64,000 bases of DNA from BOG-908 sp963848205 (GTDB taxonomy: Bacteria; Pseudomonadota; Alphaproteobacteria; Acetobacterales; Acetobacteraceae). The translations under genes and the position numbers were made by a program. A model generated the notes under the pieces. That model made no database searches, had not been told where the DNA came from, and saw only the letters and a list, made by a program, of their open reading frames with translations. This document shows, in pieces, positions 10,489 to 19,209 of this stretch (position 1 is the first letter of the stretch; each line of letters starts with the position of its first letter). The DNA lies in the NCBI GenBank assembly GCA_963848205.1, contig CAWKCV010000005.1:310001-374000 (forward strand), given 5' to 3'.

Positions 10489-10600
10489 AAAAAGAACCAA
10501 AAAACTTTTTGAACGCTGTCGCGTGCTCGTGGCGAGCCTCGCGACAGCGTTCCAAAAGTCTATTGCTTCTTTTCTTCAGAAAAGAAGGCCTTTCTTCCTC
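10468..10600. repeat. Boundary repeat, inverted pair (B) between convergent genes
   Basis: The left unit (GTTC-T6 hairpin with GAAC) and the right unit (CTTC type) point outward. Between them, GAACGCTGTCGCG and CGCGACAGCGTTC form a perfect inner stem. It covers the stop codons of both the glycosyltransferase and rodA, so it could terminate both transcripts. Confidence 0.9.
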
Positions 10601-11747
10601 AAAACCTGTCCCGCCTGTCGGCAAACTCCACATCGCGATGCACATGCACGCTCATCAGCAGCCCCATCGCGAACATCACCGTCAGCATCGCCGAGCCACC
10701 ATGGCTCACCAGCGGCAGCGGCACACCGCCCACCGGAATGGCCCCCACCACCATGGCGACATTGACGAACACATACATGAACATGTTCACCGAAATGCCG
10801 AGCGCCAGCAGCCGCCCGTACTGGTGGCGGCAGCGCAGCGCGATCAGCATGCCGCCCAGGATGATCGTGAGCAGGAGGGCCAGCAATGCCAGCGCGCCGA
10901 TCAGCCCCCATTCTTCGGCCACGATCGAGAAGATGAAATCCGTCTGCTTTTCGGGCAGGAAATTCAGATGCGCCTGGGTGCCCTGCATGAAGCCCTTGCC
11001 CCATAGCCCGCCGGAGCCGAGCGCGATTTTCGACTGGATGATGTTGTAGCCGGCACCGAGCGGATCGCTTTCCGGATTGAGGAAGGTGGTGATGCGCGCG
11101 CGCTGGTAGTCGTGCAGATGGTGGAAGGCGAAGTTCGCGAGAAACGGCAGCGGTATGGCCAGCAGCGCCATTTGCCAGAGCCGCATGCCGGCGCCGATGA
11201 AGATCGAGAAGCCGACCACGCCGGTGATGAAAGCGGTTCCGAGATTGGGCTCCTTGAGGATGAGCGCCACCGGCGCCAGCACGAGCAGCGCGGGCGGGAT
11301 GAGGAACAGCGGGTTGCCCACGCGCGCCCAGCTTGCGCGGTTGAACCAGGCGGCGAGCGCCATCGCGAGCGCCACTTTCATGATCTCGCTTGGCTGGAGC
11401 TGGACGGGCCCGATCGCCAGCCAACGCTCCGCACCTTTGCCCACGTGGCCCATTTTCAGCACCAGCACGAGCAGCACCAGCGCCATGCCGTAGATTGGCC
11501 AGGAGAAACGCGCGATCACACGGATATCGACCATCGCGAGCGACAGCATCATCACCAGGCTGAAGCCGAAGCGCAGCCCGTGGCGCCAGGCATAGGGCTC
11601 GGGGCCGCCGCCGGCGGAATACAGCGCGACGTAGCCGCAGCCGGCCAGCGCGCAAAGCAGCAGCACAAAGAGCCAGTTGACGCGCCATAGCTTGGTCAGG
11701 AGGCCGAAATCGGGCTCGGCGCGGAGAAGGCGGCGTTCGGTAATCAA
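10599..11747 (-). CDS. rodA: Rod-shape determining protein RodA (SEDS glycosyltransferase)
   Basis: A 382-residue membrane protein with about ten hydrophobic segments. SEDS-family motifs are visible: GAERWLAIGPVQLQPSEIMK near residue 105 and GVPLPLVSHGGSAML near residue 335. It polymerises lipid II glycan strands for lateral wall growth, normally together with PBP2. In many alphaproteobacteria it ends an mreBCD-mrdA-rodA operon, but here the upstream neighbour is an unrelated oxidoreductase separated by repeats, so rodA appears detached. Confidence 0.95.
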   Translation of the reverse strand: MITERRLLRAEPDFGLLTKLWRVNWLFVLLLCALAGCGYVALYSAGGGPEPYAWRHGLRFGFSLVMMLSLAMVDIRVIARFSWPIYGMALVLLVLVLKMGHVGKGAERWLAIGPVQLQPSEIMKVALAMALAAWFNRASWARVGNPLFLIPPALLVLAPVALILKEPNLGTAFITGVVGFSIFIGAGMRLWQMALLAIPLPFLANFAFHHLHDYQRARITTFLNPESDPLGAGYNIIQSKIALGSGGLWGKGFMQGTQAHLNFLPEKQTDFIFSIVAEEWGLIGALALLALLLTIILGGMLIALRCRHQYGRLLALGISVNMFMYVFVNVAMVVGAIPVGGVPLPLVSHGGSAMLTVMFAMGLLMSVHVHRDVEFADRRDRF

Positions 11748-11753
11748 CGAATG

Positions 11754-11860
11754 AATCTTCTTTTCTGAAGAAAAGAAGCAGAAGACTTCTCCCCCGCTGT
11801 CGCGAGCACCAGGAGCAGAAGTCTTATGGTCCTCTTTTTCAAAAAAGGACTGCTTTCTTA
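11754..11860. repeat. Boundary repeat, inverted pair (C)
   Basis: The left unit is a CTTC/GAAG-type hairpin followed by CCCCGCTGTCGCGAGC. The right unit is inverted (GGTCC... GGACTGC). The right edge contains the TAA stop of the oxidoreductase gene at 11858. Confidence 0.85.
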
Positions 11861-12865
11861 AATCTTGATGACAACCTTGCCCACATGCGTAGCCCCCTTG
11901 AGATGCTTGTAGGCCTGAGGTGCGTCGTCGAACGCAAACACCCGATCGATCACCGGCTCGATCCGGTGAAGCGCGATCGCCCGGTTCATCGCCTCGAACA
12001 TCTGCCGTGAGCCGACATAGATCGGCCGGATGACCGCACCGCCGCCGAATACCACGAGCGGGTCGAGCGTGCCGCGAGTCAGCACGCCGATCAGGGTCAC
12101 CATGCCGCCGCTACGTGTCGCCTGCACCGAGCGTTGCAGCGTGCCGGGTCCGCCCACTTCGACGACGTGATCCACGCCGCGACCGCCGGAGAGGTCGCGC
12201 ACGGCTAACTGCCAGTCCTCGTTGGTTTTGTAATTCACGCCGTCCGAGGCGCCGAGCGAGCGGGCGCGCGCCAGTTTTTCGTCGCTGGAGCTAGTGGCAA
12301 TCACGCGCGCGCCGGCCGCATGGGCGAATTGCAGCGCGAACATCGAGACGCCGCCGGTGCCCAGCACCAGCACCGTCTGGCCGGCGATGAGCGGCTGCAT
12401 GCCGAATAGCGCGTTCCAAGCGGTGACCGCGGCGCAGGGGAGCGTGGCCGCCTGCTCGTAGGAGAGATGCGCCGGAATGTGGACCAGGCCGCGCTCGTCG
12501 AACACCGCGTATTCGGCGAGCACGCCGTCGATGGCGCCGCCCAGTGCGGTGGTGCTGTCCGCCGGCTCCATCTCGCCGCCGGTCCAGGACTGCATGAAGA
12601 TCGGGCACACGCGATCGCCGACGGACACCCGGCTGACGCCTTCGCCAAGTTCGACCACTTCGCCGGCGCCGTCCGAGAGCGGCACCAGGTTCGGCGGCAG
12701 GGCACTCATCATATAACGGCCGGTGGCCACGGCGAGGTCGCGGAAATTGAGCGAAGCGGCGTGCATGCGCACGAGCACCTGGCCGCGGCCAGGGCGGGGT
12801 GTTTCGGCTTGGGTGAGGGTGAGGTCGTCCAGGCCGGTCTGCTTCGGCAGGCGATATAGGCGCAT
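11858..12865 (-). CDS. Zinc-free medium-chain oxidoreductase (quinone reductase-like)
   Basis: A 335-residue medium-chain dehydrogenase/reductase. It has LNFRDLAVATGRY, the catalytic-domain segment ATLPCAAVTAWNALFG and the NAD(P)-binding VLVLGTGGVSMFALQFA. The structural zinc cysteine cluster of alcohol dehydrogenases is absent, which favours an NADPH:quinone reductase-type enzyme; the substrate cannot be told. The ATG at 12865 has a good ribosome site (CCAGGAGAGACC); a longer upstream frame was rejected. Confidence 0.87.
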   Translation of the reverse strand: MRLYRLPKQTGLDDLTLTQAETPRPGRGQVLVRMHAASLNFRDLAVATGRYMMSALPPNLVPLSDGAGEVVELGEGVSRVSVGDRVCPIFMQSWTGGEMEPADSTTALGGAIDGVLAEYAVFDERGLVHIPAHLSYEQAATLPCAAVTAWNALFGMQPLIAGQTVLVLGTGGVSMFALQFAHAAGARVIATSSSDEKLARARSLGASDGVNYKTNEDWQLAVRDLSGGRGVDHVVEVGGPGTLQRSVQATRSGGMVTLIGVLTRGTLDPLVVFGGGAVIRPIYVGSRQMFEAMNRAIALHRIEPVIDRVFAFDDAPQAYKHLKGATHVGKVVIKI

Positions 12866-12898
12866 GGTCTCTCCTGGCGGCAGCGGGCCGTCAGGGCG

Positions 12899-12952
12899 GC
12901 CCCGCAGGCGGGTTACCACGTCCCCCAGACGTAGCAACCCGCATGCGGGGGC
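12899..12952 (-). terminator. GC-rich hairpin after the secreted-protein gene
   Basis: Arms CCCCGCAGGCGGGTT (12900-12914) and AACCCGCATGCGGGG (12936-12950) pair at 14 of 15 positions. The loop holds a second stem, ACGTC/GACGT. It begins 7 bases after the TAA of the upstream gene and has no T-run, so it may act as a rho-dependent or 3'-protecting structure. Confidence 0.6.
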
Positions 12953-12958
12953 GATGGT

Positions 12959-13477
12959 TTAATTCTTGTAGGTCAGCGTGCCGAACTTGGCCGACGTCAT
13001 GCTCTCGGTGACCGGCAAAGTTTCCGGCAGCGTGGTGTTGAGCGAATCGAAGCCACAGGAAGGGCAGGTGGCGCTGTTGCCCGGCCCGTTGACATACAGG
13101 TCGTAACCCTCGTTCCCCAGCGAGTCCTGGTATCCGATGATGGTCTGGAACGTCCAGCTTACCGGCATCGCATGGGCGTCCGTGCTGACGGTGCCGGAGA
13201 TGAACGAGTCGAAGTTCCCACCGAACGCCCGGCCCTTGGTCTGGTAGCTGACCAGTTGCGCCAGCCTGTTCAGGCCGTCCGTGTAGCCGGTAAATTTCGA
13301 GATGTAGTAGGTCTGGTTGGCCTGGATCGGTCCTGGAACGACGAACCGGATGACGACATTCTTGAAGCCGGTTGTACCGGGATTGGTGAACGGTGCGCCG
13401 ACATACGTGAACGTTGCGGCAGAAGCAGGACCGCATACAAGACCTGCCAGCAGAGCGGCTGTTACATTCTTCAACAT
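12959..13477 (-). CDS. Small secreted protein, unknown function
   Basis: A 172-residue protein with a clear signal peptide (MLKNVTAALLAGLVCGPASA, cleavage after ASA). The mature part is beta-rich with aromatic and Thr/Gly residues and two cysteines in CPSCGFDS. Its composition resembles small PEP-CTERM-type exoproteins, but the C-terminal PEP anchor is missing. It is probably periplasmic or extracellular. The 259 bases to the divergent regulator gene at 13737 should hold both promoters. Confidence 0.7.
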   Translation of the reverse strand: MLKNVTAALLAGLVCGPASAATFTYVGAPFTNPGTTGFKNVVIRFVVPGPIQANQTYYISKFTGYTDGLNRLAQLVSYQTKGRAFGGNFDSFISGTVSTDAHAMPVSWTFQTIIGYQDSLGNEGYDLYVNGPGNSATCPSCGFDSLNTTLPETLPVTESMTSAKFGTLTYKN

Positions 13478-13736
13478 TACGTTACCCCCGAAAACGTGAT
13501 CGAACTAGCTGCAACTGCCTCATAGCGCGATCACGAAGTCTGGCGCAATGCAAAAAATTAATGATTGCCACGTTGATGTGAGTTGCGCTTAACCAACGAG
13601 ATAGCTCCGGAACGAATCGGCGTTGTCACGAAGCCGAATTGGCGGGTTGAAAAATTTTGCAACCGTGCCGCCGTCCGGCAGGTTACGTGTGCGAACGTTT
13701 GGCGGCCAATCCGGCGCGCCGTGAGGAGAGACACCG

Positions 13737-14438
13737 ATGGCGGGCGAGCGCCCCATCCTGTTAGTGGATGACGATCAGTCGTTACGCGAAGAGTTGGCAG
13801 CCCAGTTACAAGTCGACGGTGAGTTCACGGTTGACGAAGCAGAATCAGTCAACGACGCCCAGGTCAAGATCAAGAAGCACGAGCAGCGCTTCGACGCGCT
13901 GATCCTCGATGTCGGTCTGCCGGATGGTGACGGCCGCGACCTGTGCGCCGAGTTGCGGCGCCAGGGGCTGCGCATGCCGATCATCATGCTGACGGGGTCC
14001 GACGAGGAAGCCGACGTGGTCCGCGGGCTCGATTCGGGCGCGAACGACTATATTCCGAAGCCGTTTCGGCTCAACGAGCTTCTCGCCCGGCTGCGCGCGC
14101 AGTTGCGTATCTTCGAAAACTCCGAGGATGCGGTGTTCACGATCGGCCCGTACACGTTCCGCCCGTCGGCCAAGCTGCTGCAAGAGCCACTGCGCAACCG
14201 CCGCATCCGCCTGACTGAGAAAGAGGCGGCGATTCTGAAGTTCCTGTATCGCGCGGGCACACGGCCCGTCGCCCGGCAGATCCTGCTCAACGAAGTGTGG
14301 GGCTACAACGCTGCGGTCACGACGCACACGCTCGAGACGCATATCTATCGGCTGCGGCAGAAGATCGAACCCGATCCGGCCAACGCCCGCATCCTGGTGA
14401 CGGAAGGCGGCGGCTACCGGCTCGACCCGGCCGCCTGA
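13737..14438 (+). CDS. OmpR/PhoB-family response regulator (orphan)
   Basis: A 233-residue two-domain regulator. The receiver has the acidic pair in LLVDDDQS, the phospho-acceptor Asp in LILDVGLPDGDG, Thr in MLTGSDEE and Lys in YIPKPF. The C-terminal winged helix (about 135-230) contains RIRLTEKEAAILKFLYRAG and the recognition region ETHIYRLRQKIEPD. It has a strong ribosome site (GTGAGGAGAGACACCG). No histidine kinase is adjacent, so its partner is unknown. Confidence 0.93.
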   Translation: MAGERPILLVDDDQSLREELAAQLQVDGEFTVDEAESVNDAQVKIKKHEQRFDALILDVGLPDGDGRDLCAELRRQGLRMPIIMLTGSDEEADVVRGLDSGANDYIPKPFRLNELLARLRAQLRIFENSEDAVFTIGPYTFRPSAKLLQEPLRNRRIRLTEKEAAILKFLYRAGTRPVARQILLNEVWGYNAAVTTHTLETHIYRLRQKIEPDPANARILVTEGGGYRLDPAA

Positions 14439-14455
14439 CGGCGAGGCTGCCCGGT

Positions 14456-15247
14456 TCACTCGATCTCGAGCAGAACCGGGACATGGTCGGACGTTTGCGG
14501 CCAGTCCCTCGCCTCGGCCAGGATCGCGTAACGTCGTAGGCTGGCCACCAGGTCGCGGCTGACCCAGATATGGTCGAGCCGCCGGCCGCGGTTGGATTTT
14601 CGCCAATCCTGGTTGCGATACGACCACCATGTGTAGAGCTTTTCGTCGGCCGGCACGAAATGGCGTATCGCGTCGTGAAAACCGGCCGATAGCCATCCCT
14701 GCATGGCGTCCACCTCCACTTTGGTGTGACTGACCACATTCAGGAGCTGCTTGTGGCTCCACACGTCATGTTCCAGCGGGGCGATGTTGAGGTCGCCCAC
14801 CAGCACGGTGCGCGGTGCCACCCCGCGGGCGGCGAACCAGGCGGTCGCCTCCGCGACGAAATCCAGCTTGTGGGCGAATTTCGCATTGGCATGCCGATCG
14901 GGCACGTCGCCGCCTGCCGGCACGTAGAAATTATGCAGCTCGATTGCTCCGCCAGGCGCATCGACGCGGAGATGCTGGTGGCGGCAGTCCAGCCGGCCGC
15001 ACCAAGGCGGCGACGGCAGTGCGTGCAGCGCAAAGCGCGAGAGCACGGCAACCCCGTTGTAGCTTTTCATGCCGCTGCGCGCGTGAAACCCGAAACCCAG
15101 CGACGCCGGCGCGGTCTCGGGAAACAGCGTGTCGTCCACCTTGGTCTCCTGCAGGCAGATGACATCGGGCTGCAATGCCTCCACCAGCCGCTCGATCAGG
15201 CCGAGCCGGAGCCGAAAAGAGTTGATGTTCCAAGTAACGATCCGCAT
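14456..15247 (-). CDS. xthA: Exodeoxyribonuclease III
   Basis: A 263-residue enzyme beginning MRIVTWNINSFRLRLGLIER. It has the EEP-nuclease residues in CLQETKVDD, GDLNIAPLEHDVW and the C-terminal TSDHVPVLLEI. It is a 3'-5' exonuclease and AP endonuclease of base-excision repair. The ATG at 15247 matches the family start; the open frame continues upstream to 15343 without similarity. It converges with the response regulator gene with only a 17-base gap. Confidence 0.95.
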   Translation of the reverse strand: MRIVTWNINSFRLRLGLIERLVEALQPDVICLQETKVDDTLFPETAPASLGFGFHARSGMKSYNGVAVLSRFALHALPSPPWCGRLDCRHQHLRVDAPGGAIELHNFYVPAGGDVPDRHANAKFAHKLDFVAEATAWFAARGVAPRTVLVGDLNIAPLEHDVWSHKQLLNVVSHTKVEVDAMQGWLSAGFHDAIRHFVPADEKLYTWWSYRNQDWRKSNRGRRLDHIWVSRDLVASLRRYAILAEARDWPQTSDHVPVLLEIE

Positions 15248-15255
15248 GCCTGCTT

Positions 15256-15291
15256 TCGGGGGTTTGGTTCTTTCGCCAAGAAGAACCGCTG
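15256..15291 (-). repeat. Diverged boundary repeat (W)
   Basis: Contains TTTGGTTC, a short loop, then GAACCGCTG, i.e. a GTTC/GAAC-type hairpin with the poly-T and poly-A tracts largely lost. It sits just upstream of the xthA start. Confidence 0.45.
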
Positions 15292-15360
15292 TTTTAAGGA
15301 CGCTGTTTACCGCTGCCGTGCAAAATTGGCCCACAACGATCATCCGTCAGGACGAAACTC

Positions 15361-16443
15361 TTGTTCCCGGCTGTGCAACACGACTGGACGCCGGCCACGT
15401 TTCGCGAACGCGGGGTTGCCGTGCCGTTCACCAGCCCGATGCTGGCAGGCGCCCGGGTTCGCCTCGTCGAACGCCGATACGAGCTGGTGCTACCGCACCC
15501 AGGCCGGGCACGCGGCGTCTATATATTCGCTCTGCTCTCTCTTGCCGAATATTGCGCACCCACCCTGCACGACCTCCGGTTGGCAAACCGGCTGGCTGAT
15601 CTCGGGCAGCCCACGCCAGCCAAAGTCAGGCTTGCCGCGCGCAAAGTCGCTTTGGAGGGCGGCGCAGGGCGGGCGGCGGCGGCCGGGGCGGCGCTGGCCG
15701 AACGCCGCGACGCATCTGCGCGGGCGGACATAGAGCTACGTCTGCTGTCGGCCGCCATGGGTGGCCAGACCGCGACCGGAGCGCCCGACCCTTTGCTGGC
15801 CCGGGCGGCCTTGCTGAAACTTGCCGGCCGGACCGGCCGGACACCTGAAGCGGTGAAGGCCGAAATCGAACGCCTCGCCAACGAACTCGTCGCCGCCGGG
15901 TTGACCATACCTGCCGCGGTGGGCAGCCATCACCCGCCGGCACGCTGCGAGTTGCTGCTCGATGGATTGGCCGAGTTCGCCGGGCAGACCCGGCAGTGGT
16001 TGGGCAGAGGGCTCGGCGAGCCGGAGTTCGGCCGGATTGCTGCGGTGTCTCTGGCCACCCAAAAGGCAGGCCGTCTTGTGCTGGACGCGACGCATGCTGC
16101 CATCTCCGACCTGTCCGCATTATTGAGCCTTTGGGGTGCCGAGCCGGATCACGTCATGGCCCGCCTCGGCAGGTTGGACTGGCTGCTCGACGGTTGGGAA
16201 CATGTCTGCCTGCTGTGGCAAGTGGCCGAAACCGATGCCGCCAGGCATCAGGCGCTGGAGGAGGCAACCTCGAGCCTGCCCATGCCGCCCGCCGAGGCGC
16301 AGGCGCTCTTCCGATCGGAGGATCAGACTATATCGGGCGCCGCCGAACGGCCGGCTGCACGGGCGCATCCTGTTGCCCGTCCGGCGGGAGATCATCTCGC
16401 CTTGGTCGAACGGAATGAACGCATAAGGGCGCTGGCGGCATGA
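15361..16443 (+). CDS. Hypothetical protein, first of a coupled unknown pair
   Basis: A 360-residue soluble protein, Ala/Leu/Arg-rich, probably mostly helical after residue 60. There is no signal peptide, membrane segment or nucleotide-binding motif that I recognise. The start is probably the TTG at 15361, with AGGA eight bases upstream; a GTG at 15373 is an alternative. Its stop overlaps the ATG of the next gene (ATGA), so the two proteins are made together and may form a complex. Function unknown. Confidence 0.65.
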   Translation: MFPAVQHDWTPATFRERGVAVPFTSPMLAGARVRLVERRYELVLPHPGRARGVYIFALLSLAEYCAPTLHDLRLANRLADLGQPTPAKVRLAARKVALEGGAGRAAAAGAALAERRDASARADIELRLLSAAMGGQTATGAPDPLLARAALLKLAGRTGRTPEAVKAEIERLANELVAAGLTIPAAVGSHHPPARCELLLDGLAEFAGQTRQWLGRGLGEPEFGRIAAVSLATQKAGRLVLDATHAAISDLSALLSLWGAEPDHVMARLGRLDWLLDGWEHVCLLWQVAETDAARHQALEEATSSLPMPPAEAQALFRSEDQTISGAAERPAARAHPVARPAGDHLALVERNERIRALAA

Positions 16444-17717
16444 TGCCATCGTCGCAAGCGGCGGCCGCGAACCCTGCCAGTGCCGGCCAAAAACTGCGCG
16501 AGGTCCGGCGCGGTGTGGCAGAGGCGCCGGATGCGCACCTGCTGGAAGTCGTGCGCGTTCTGGATGCGCTCGAGCGGCGCGGCGAGGCAGACGCCGTGCT
16601 GGCCCCGGTGCGCGAGCGGCTGCGGACCATTCATCCAACGCGTCCGCTGCGGTTTTCCCGGTTGCTGTTCCTGCCGGCCGATCCGCTCATCGTGGCACCT
16701 GTACAATGGCGGCCCGGCAGCCCGACCATCCCGCGCCAGGCCTTGATGCCGCTGGCCAATGGCGTGCGCGCGATCATGGCTGCGACGTGCAGCGCCTCAC
16801 GCGACGCGCTCGCTTGCGTTGATGCCGAGATTGCGGGTGCCACGACGGCTGACACGATCATCGTGCACGACGCCGGCATTCATTTATGGACTCTCGCCGC
16901 CAGCGCGCTGCACCGGTTGGCAAACGCGCCTGACCTCGCCGAGGCAAAGATCTGCCAAGCGGAATGGCGGGCGCTGGGCTTGCCTGCCGGCGAGCTTGCG
17001 CTGATGGCGCAAGGCTTGGCTGCCATTCTGGCCGCCGCCGAGTTCCTGCACGAGGACGCGGCGCGTATGCTCGCCGATGAACAAGCCGTCCATCTGCTGG
17101 GCCAGGCGCATGAACGCGGGCCGCACGCAGGTGCGATGCTGCGCTGCCTGCTGCTGCTGAGGGCACCGCACACCACGGCCGCGCTCTTGGCCGCACCGGT
17201 GGCGGCGGGTCATCGTGCTGCCACCCACGATGCCGCTGCACTCGCGCTCGACCATATCGACCGGGAACTGGCCGGTGCACCGTGCCTCGTCACGCCCGAA
17301 ACACTGGCCGAGATGCAGCGCCAGGCCGACCTGCTCGATGCGTTGGCAGAACTTCCCGGCGATGCCGACCAACGCCGGCGGGTCGCCCAGGCCCGCAGCT
17401 TGTCACTCGACGTGGCTTTGCAACGCTTGGAGACGGGCCTGCAGGACCAATTGCTTGCGCCGCTCAACAACCTGGCCAGCACCGTCGAAGCGAGCGACGC
17501 AGTAATCGGCGCGCTGGAGGGCGCATCACGCCAGCTCCGCGCCTTCGAGCAAACGGCGCGCCGGCTCGGCAACAGCGCCCGGTTCGACACTCTGGCCGCC
17601 GCACTGCCACGCGCGCTCGCCGACGCGAAAGCCCTGACCGCAATGGATCGGGCACGCTTGCTGGAGATATTGCTGGGCGCGGAAGCAGCGCTGCGCTCGC
17701 TGGAGCCGGCCAGGTAA
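16440..17717 (+). CDS. Hypothetical protein, second of a coupled unknown pair
   Basis: A 425-residue, predominantly helical, soluble protein. It contains a readable core FSRLLFLPADPLIVAPVQW and a C-terminal heptad-like region (about 315-420: LQRLETGLQDQLLAPLNNLA). I recognise no known domain. It begins within the stop codon of the preceding gene. The N-terminal part (LREVRRGVAEAPDAHLLEVV) may be a helical interaction module. Function unknown. Confidence 0.65.
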   Translation: MMPSSQAAAANPASAGQKLREVRRGVAEAPDAHLLEVVRVLDALERRGEADAVLAPVRERLRTIHPTRPLRFSRLLFLPADPLIVAPVQWRPGSPTIPRQALMPLANGVRAIMAATCSASRDALACVDAEIAGATTADTIIVHDAGIHLWTLAASALHRLANAPDLAEAKICQAEWRALGLPAGELALMAQGLAAILAAAEFLHEDAARMLADEQAVHLLGQAHERGPHAGAMLRCLLLLRAPHTTAALLAAPVAAGHRAATHDAAALALDHIDRELAGAPCLVTPETLAEMQRQADLLDALAELPGDADQRRRVAQARSLSLDVALQRLETGLQDQLLAPLNNLASTVEASDAVIGALEGASRQLRAFEQTARRLGNSARFDTLAAALPRALADAKALTAMDRARLLEILLGAEAALRSLEPAR

Positions 17718-17833
17718 CCAGAAACAGTCCCGACGCCGGCCGCACGCACCTGCCCGCGACGTCGCGAGACACCCGGGCCTCCCGCTGGCGGATGATGCTT
17801 GTGGCAAATCCATCATGCGCTAGAGCCAGGACG

Positions 17834-19147
17834 ATGCTCGCCCTTCTCTATGCACTCTATGCCAGCCTCGCGGTTCTCCTGCTGGCCCCCCTCATGCCGC
17901 CGCTGCAGAACGCCGATGAGACGGCGCACTTGGCGCGTGCCGACCAGATTAGCCATGGCGGCCCGATCGGTGTGCGGATCGCCGACGGGCAGTTCGGCGG
18001 CCGAGCGGATAGCGGCGTGTTCGATCTCGCGCGCGCCACCGCGACGCTTCCCGGGCAGCCCGACCACAAGGTGACGCGGGCGATGGAGGCGCCGGTTCCC
18101 TGGGGCGAGCTGCGCGCGACAGGTTTCCCGAACACCGCGGTCAACCCGCCATTTTTCTACCTGCCCGCCAGCCTGGCCGCCTTGGCCGCCCGCCATGCCG
18201 GCATCGCTCTGCCGCATGCGCTGGTGTTGATGCGCCTGGCATCGGGAGGCGTGACGGTGGTCGGCGGCGCCATCGCGATAGCCGTCGCCGGATCGGCCGG
18301 CCTATGGCTTTTCACGATATTGCTCCTGCCGATGTCGCTCTCGCTCAGCGCCGCCGTGTCGCAGGATGGGCCGATGCTGGCTTGCGCCGCACTCGCAGCC
18401 GCCTTGTTTCTGCGGCTGCGCGAGACAGACGCTGCAAGCGCGCGAGCCGGCTGGATGTTCTGCGCCTTGTGCGTGGCGTTGACCCTGCTCGGCACGGGCC
18501 GCGCGCCCTACACCGCGTTCGCCTTGCTCACACTGGCCTGCCCGACCCGCCGGCGCTGGCGTGTCGCCGGTTTTCTCTGCGTCGTCGCCGCGTCGGCCGC
18601 CTGGAGCCTGCGTTCGGCCGCCTACCTGCCGCCGCCGTTCCGGGCCGATGGCGTCGTCGCCCCCGCCGCGCAGTTGGTCGGCGTAATGGTCCATCCATGG
18701 CGGATCCCCCCGCTCGCCTGGCACACGTTTCAGGCGCAAGGCCCGTCCATCTACTACGGCTTCATCGGCCGCCCCGGCTGGCTCGACGTGCGGTTGCCCA
18801 CCTGGATCTATCCGACCGCGTCGATCGCCCTTCTCGCAGCCGCCGCCGCCTGCTGGCGCACGACGCGGGACGGCCGCGAACACGCAGCCAAGCTCAGCCT
18901 GCTGACCGTCATTGCCGCGTGCGGCGGCGTGTTCCTCATCCAGTATATGACCTGGACGACGCTCGGCAGCCCGGTCATCGAAGGCGTCCAGGGCCGCTAT
19001 TTTCTTGCGCCCGCTTTACTCGCAAGCCTGTGTTTCGCCTCGGCCGAGCGCCGTGTGCCGCGATGGCTGGCGCTGCCGGTCGTCTGCTTTCCCGTCGTGG
19101 GAATCGCGGTGACCGTGCATGCTGTCATTTTGCGCTACTATATATAG
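17834..19147 (+). CDS. DUF2142 family membrane protein
   Basis: A 437-residue polytopic protein with about ten hydrophobic segments. Early motifs PPLQNADETAHLARADQI and the later GVQGRYFLAPALL are typical of DUF2142 proteins, which resemble GT-C/ArnT-like glycosyltransferases with an acidic residue in the first extracytoplasmic loop. ATG 17834 is preceded by CCAGGACG; ATGs at 17792 and 17795 are possible. The gene follows the unknown pair by about 115 bases. Confidence 0.82.
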   Translation: MLALLYALYASLAVLLLAPLMPPLQNADETAHLARADQISHGGPIGVRIADGQFGGRADSGVFDLARATATLPGQPDHKVTRAMEAPVPWGELRATGFPNTAVNPPFFYLPASLAALAARHAGIALPHALVLMRLASGGVTVVGGAIAIAVAGSAGLWLFTILLLPMSLSLSAAVSQDGPMLACAALAAALFLRLRETDAASARAGWMFCALCVALTLLGTGRAPYTAFALLTLACPTRRRWRVAGFLCVVAASAAWSLRSAAYLPPPFRADGVVAPAAQLVGVMVHPWRIPPLAWHTFQAQGPSIYYGFIGRPGWLDVRLPTWIYPTASIALLAAAAACWRTTRDGREHAAKLSLLTVIAACGGVFLIQYMTWTTLGSPVIEGVQGRYFLAPALLASLCFASAERRVPRWLALPVVCFPVVGIAVTVHAVILRYYI

Positions 19148-19150
19148 TGG

Positions 19151-19203
19151 GGAGCAAGGCCCTCTATTTTGGAACATGGAGCAAAAAACGTTTGCTTCTC
19201 GCG
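19151..19203 (+). repeat. Degenerate boundary repeat (D)
   Basis: GGGAGCAAGGCCCTC, a collapsed hairpin region, then GCAAAAAACGTTTGCTTCTC align with a forward unit from edge to tail. The stem no longer pairs well. It lies between the convergent DUF2142 and scoB genes. Confidence 0.55.
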
Positions 19204-19209
19204 TTTGGA

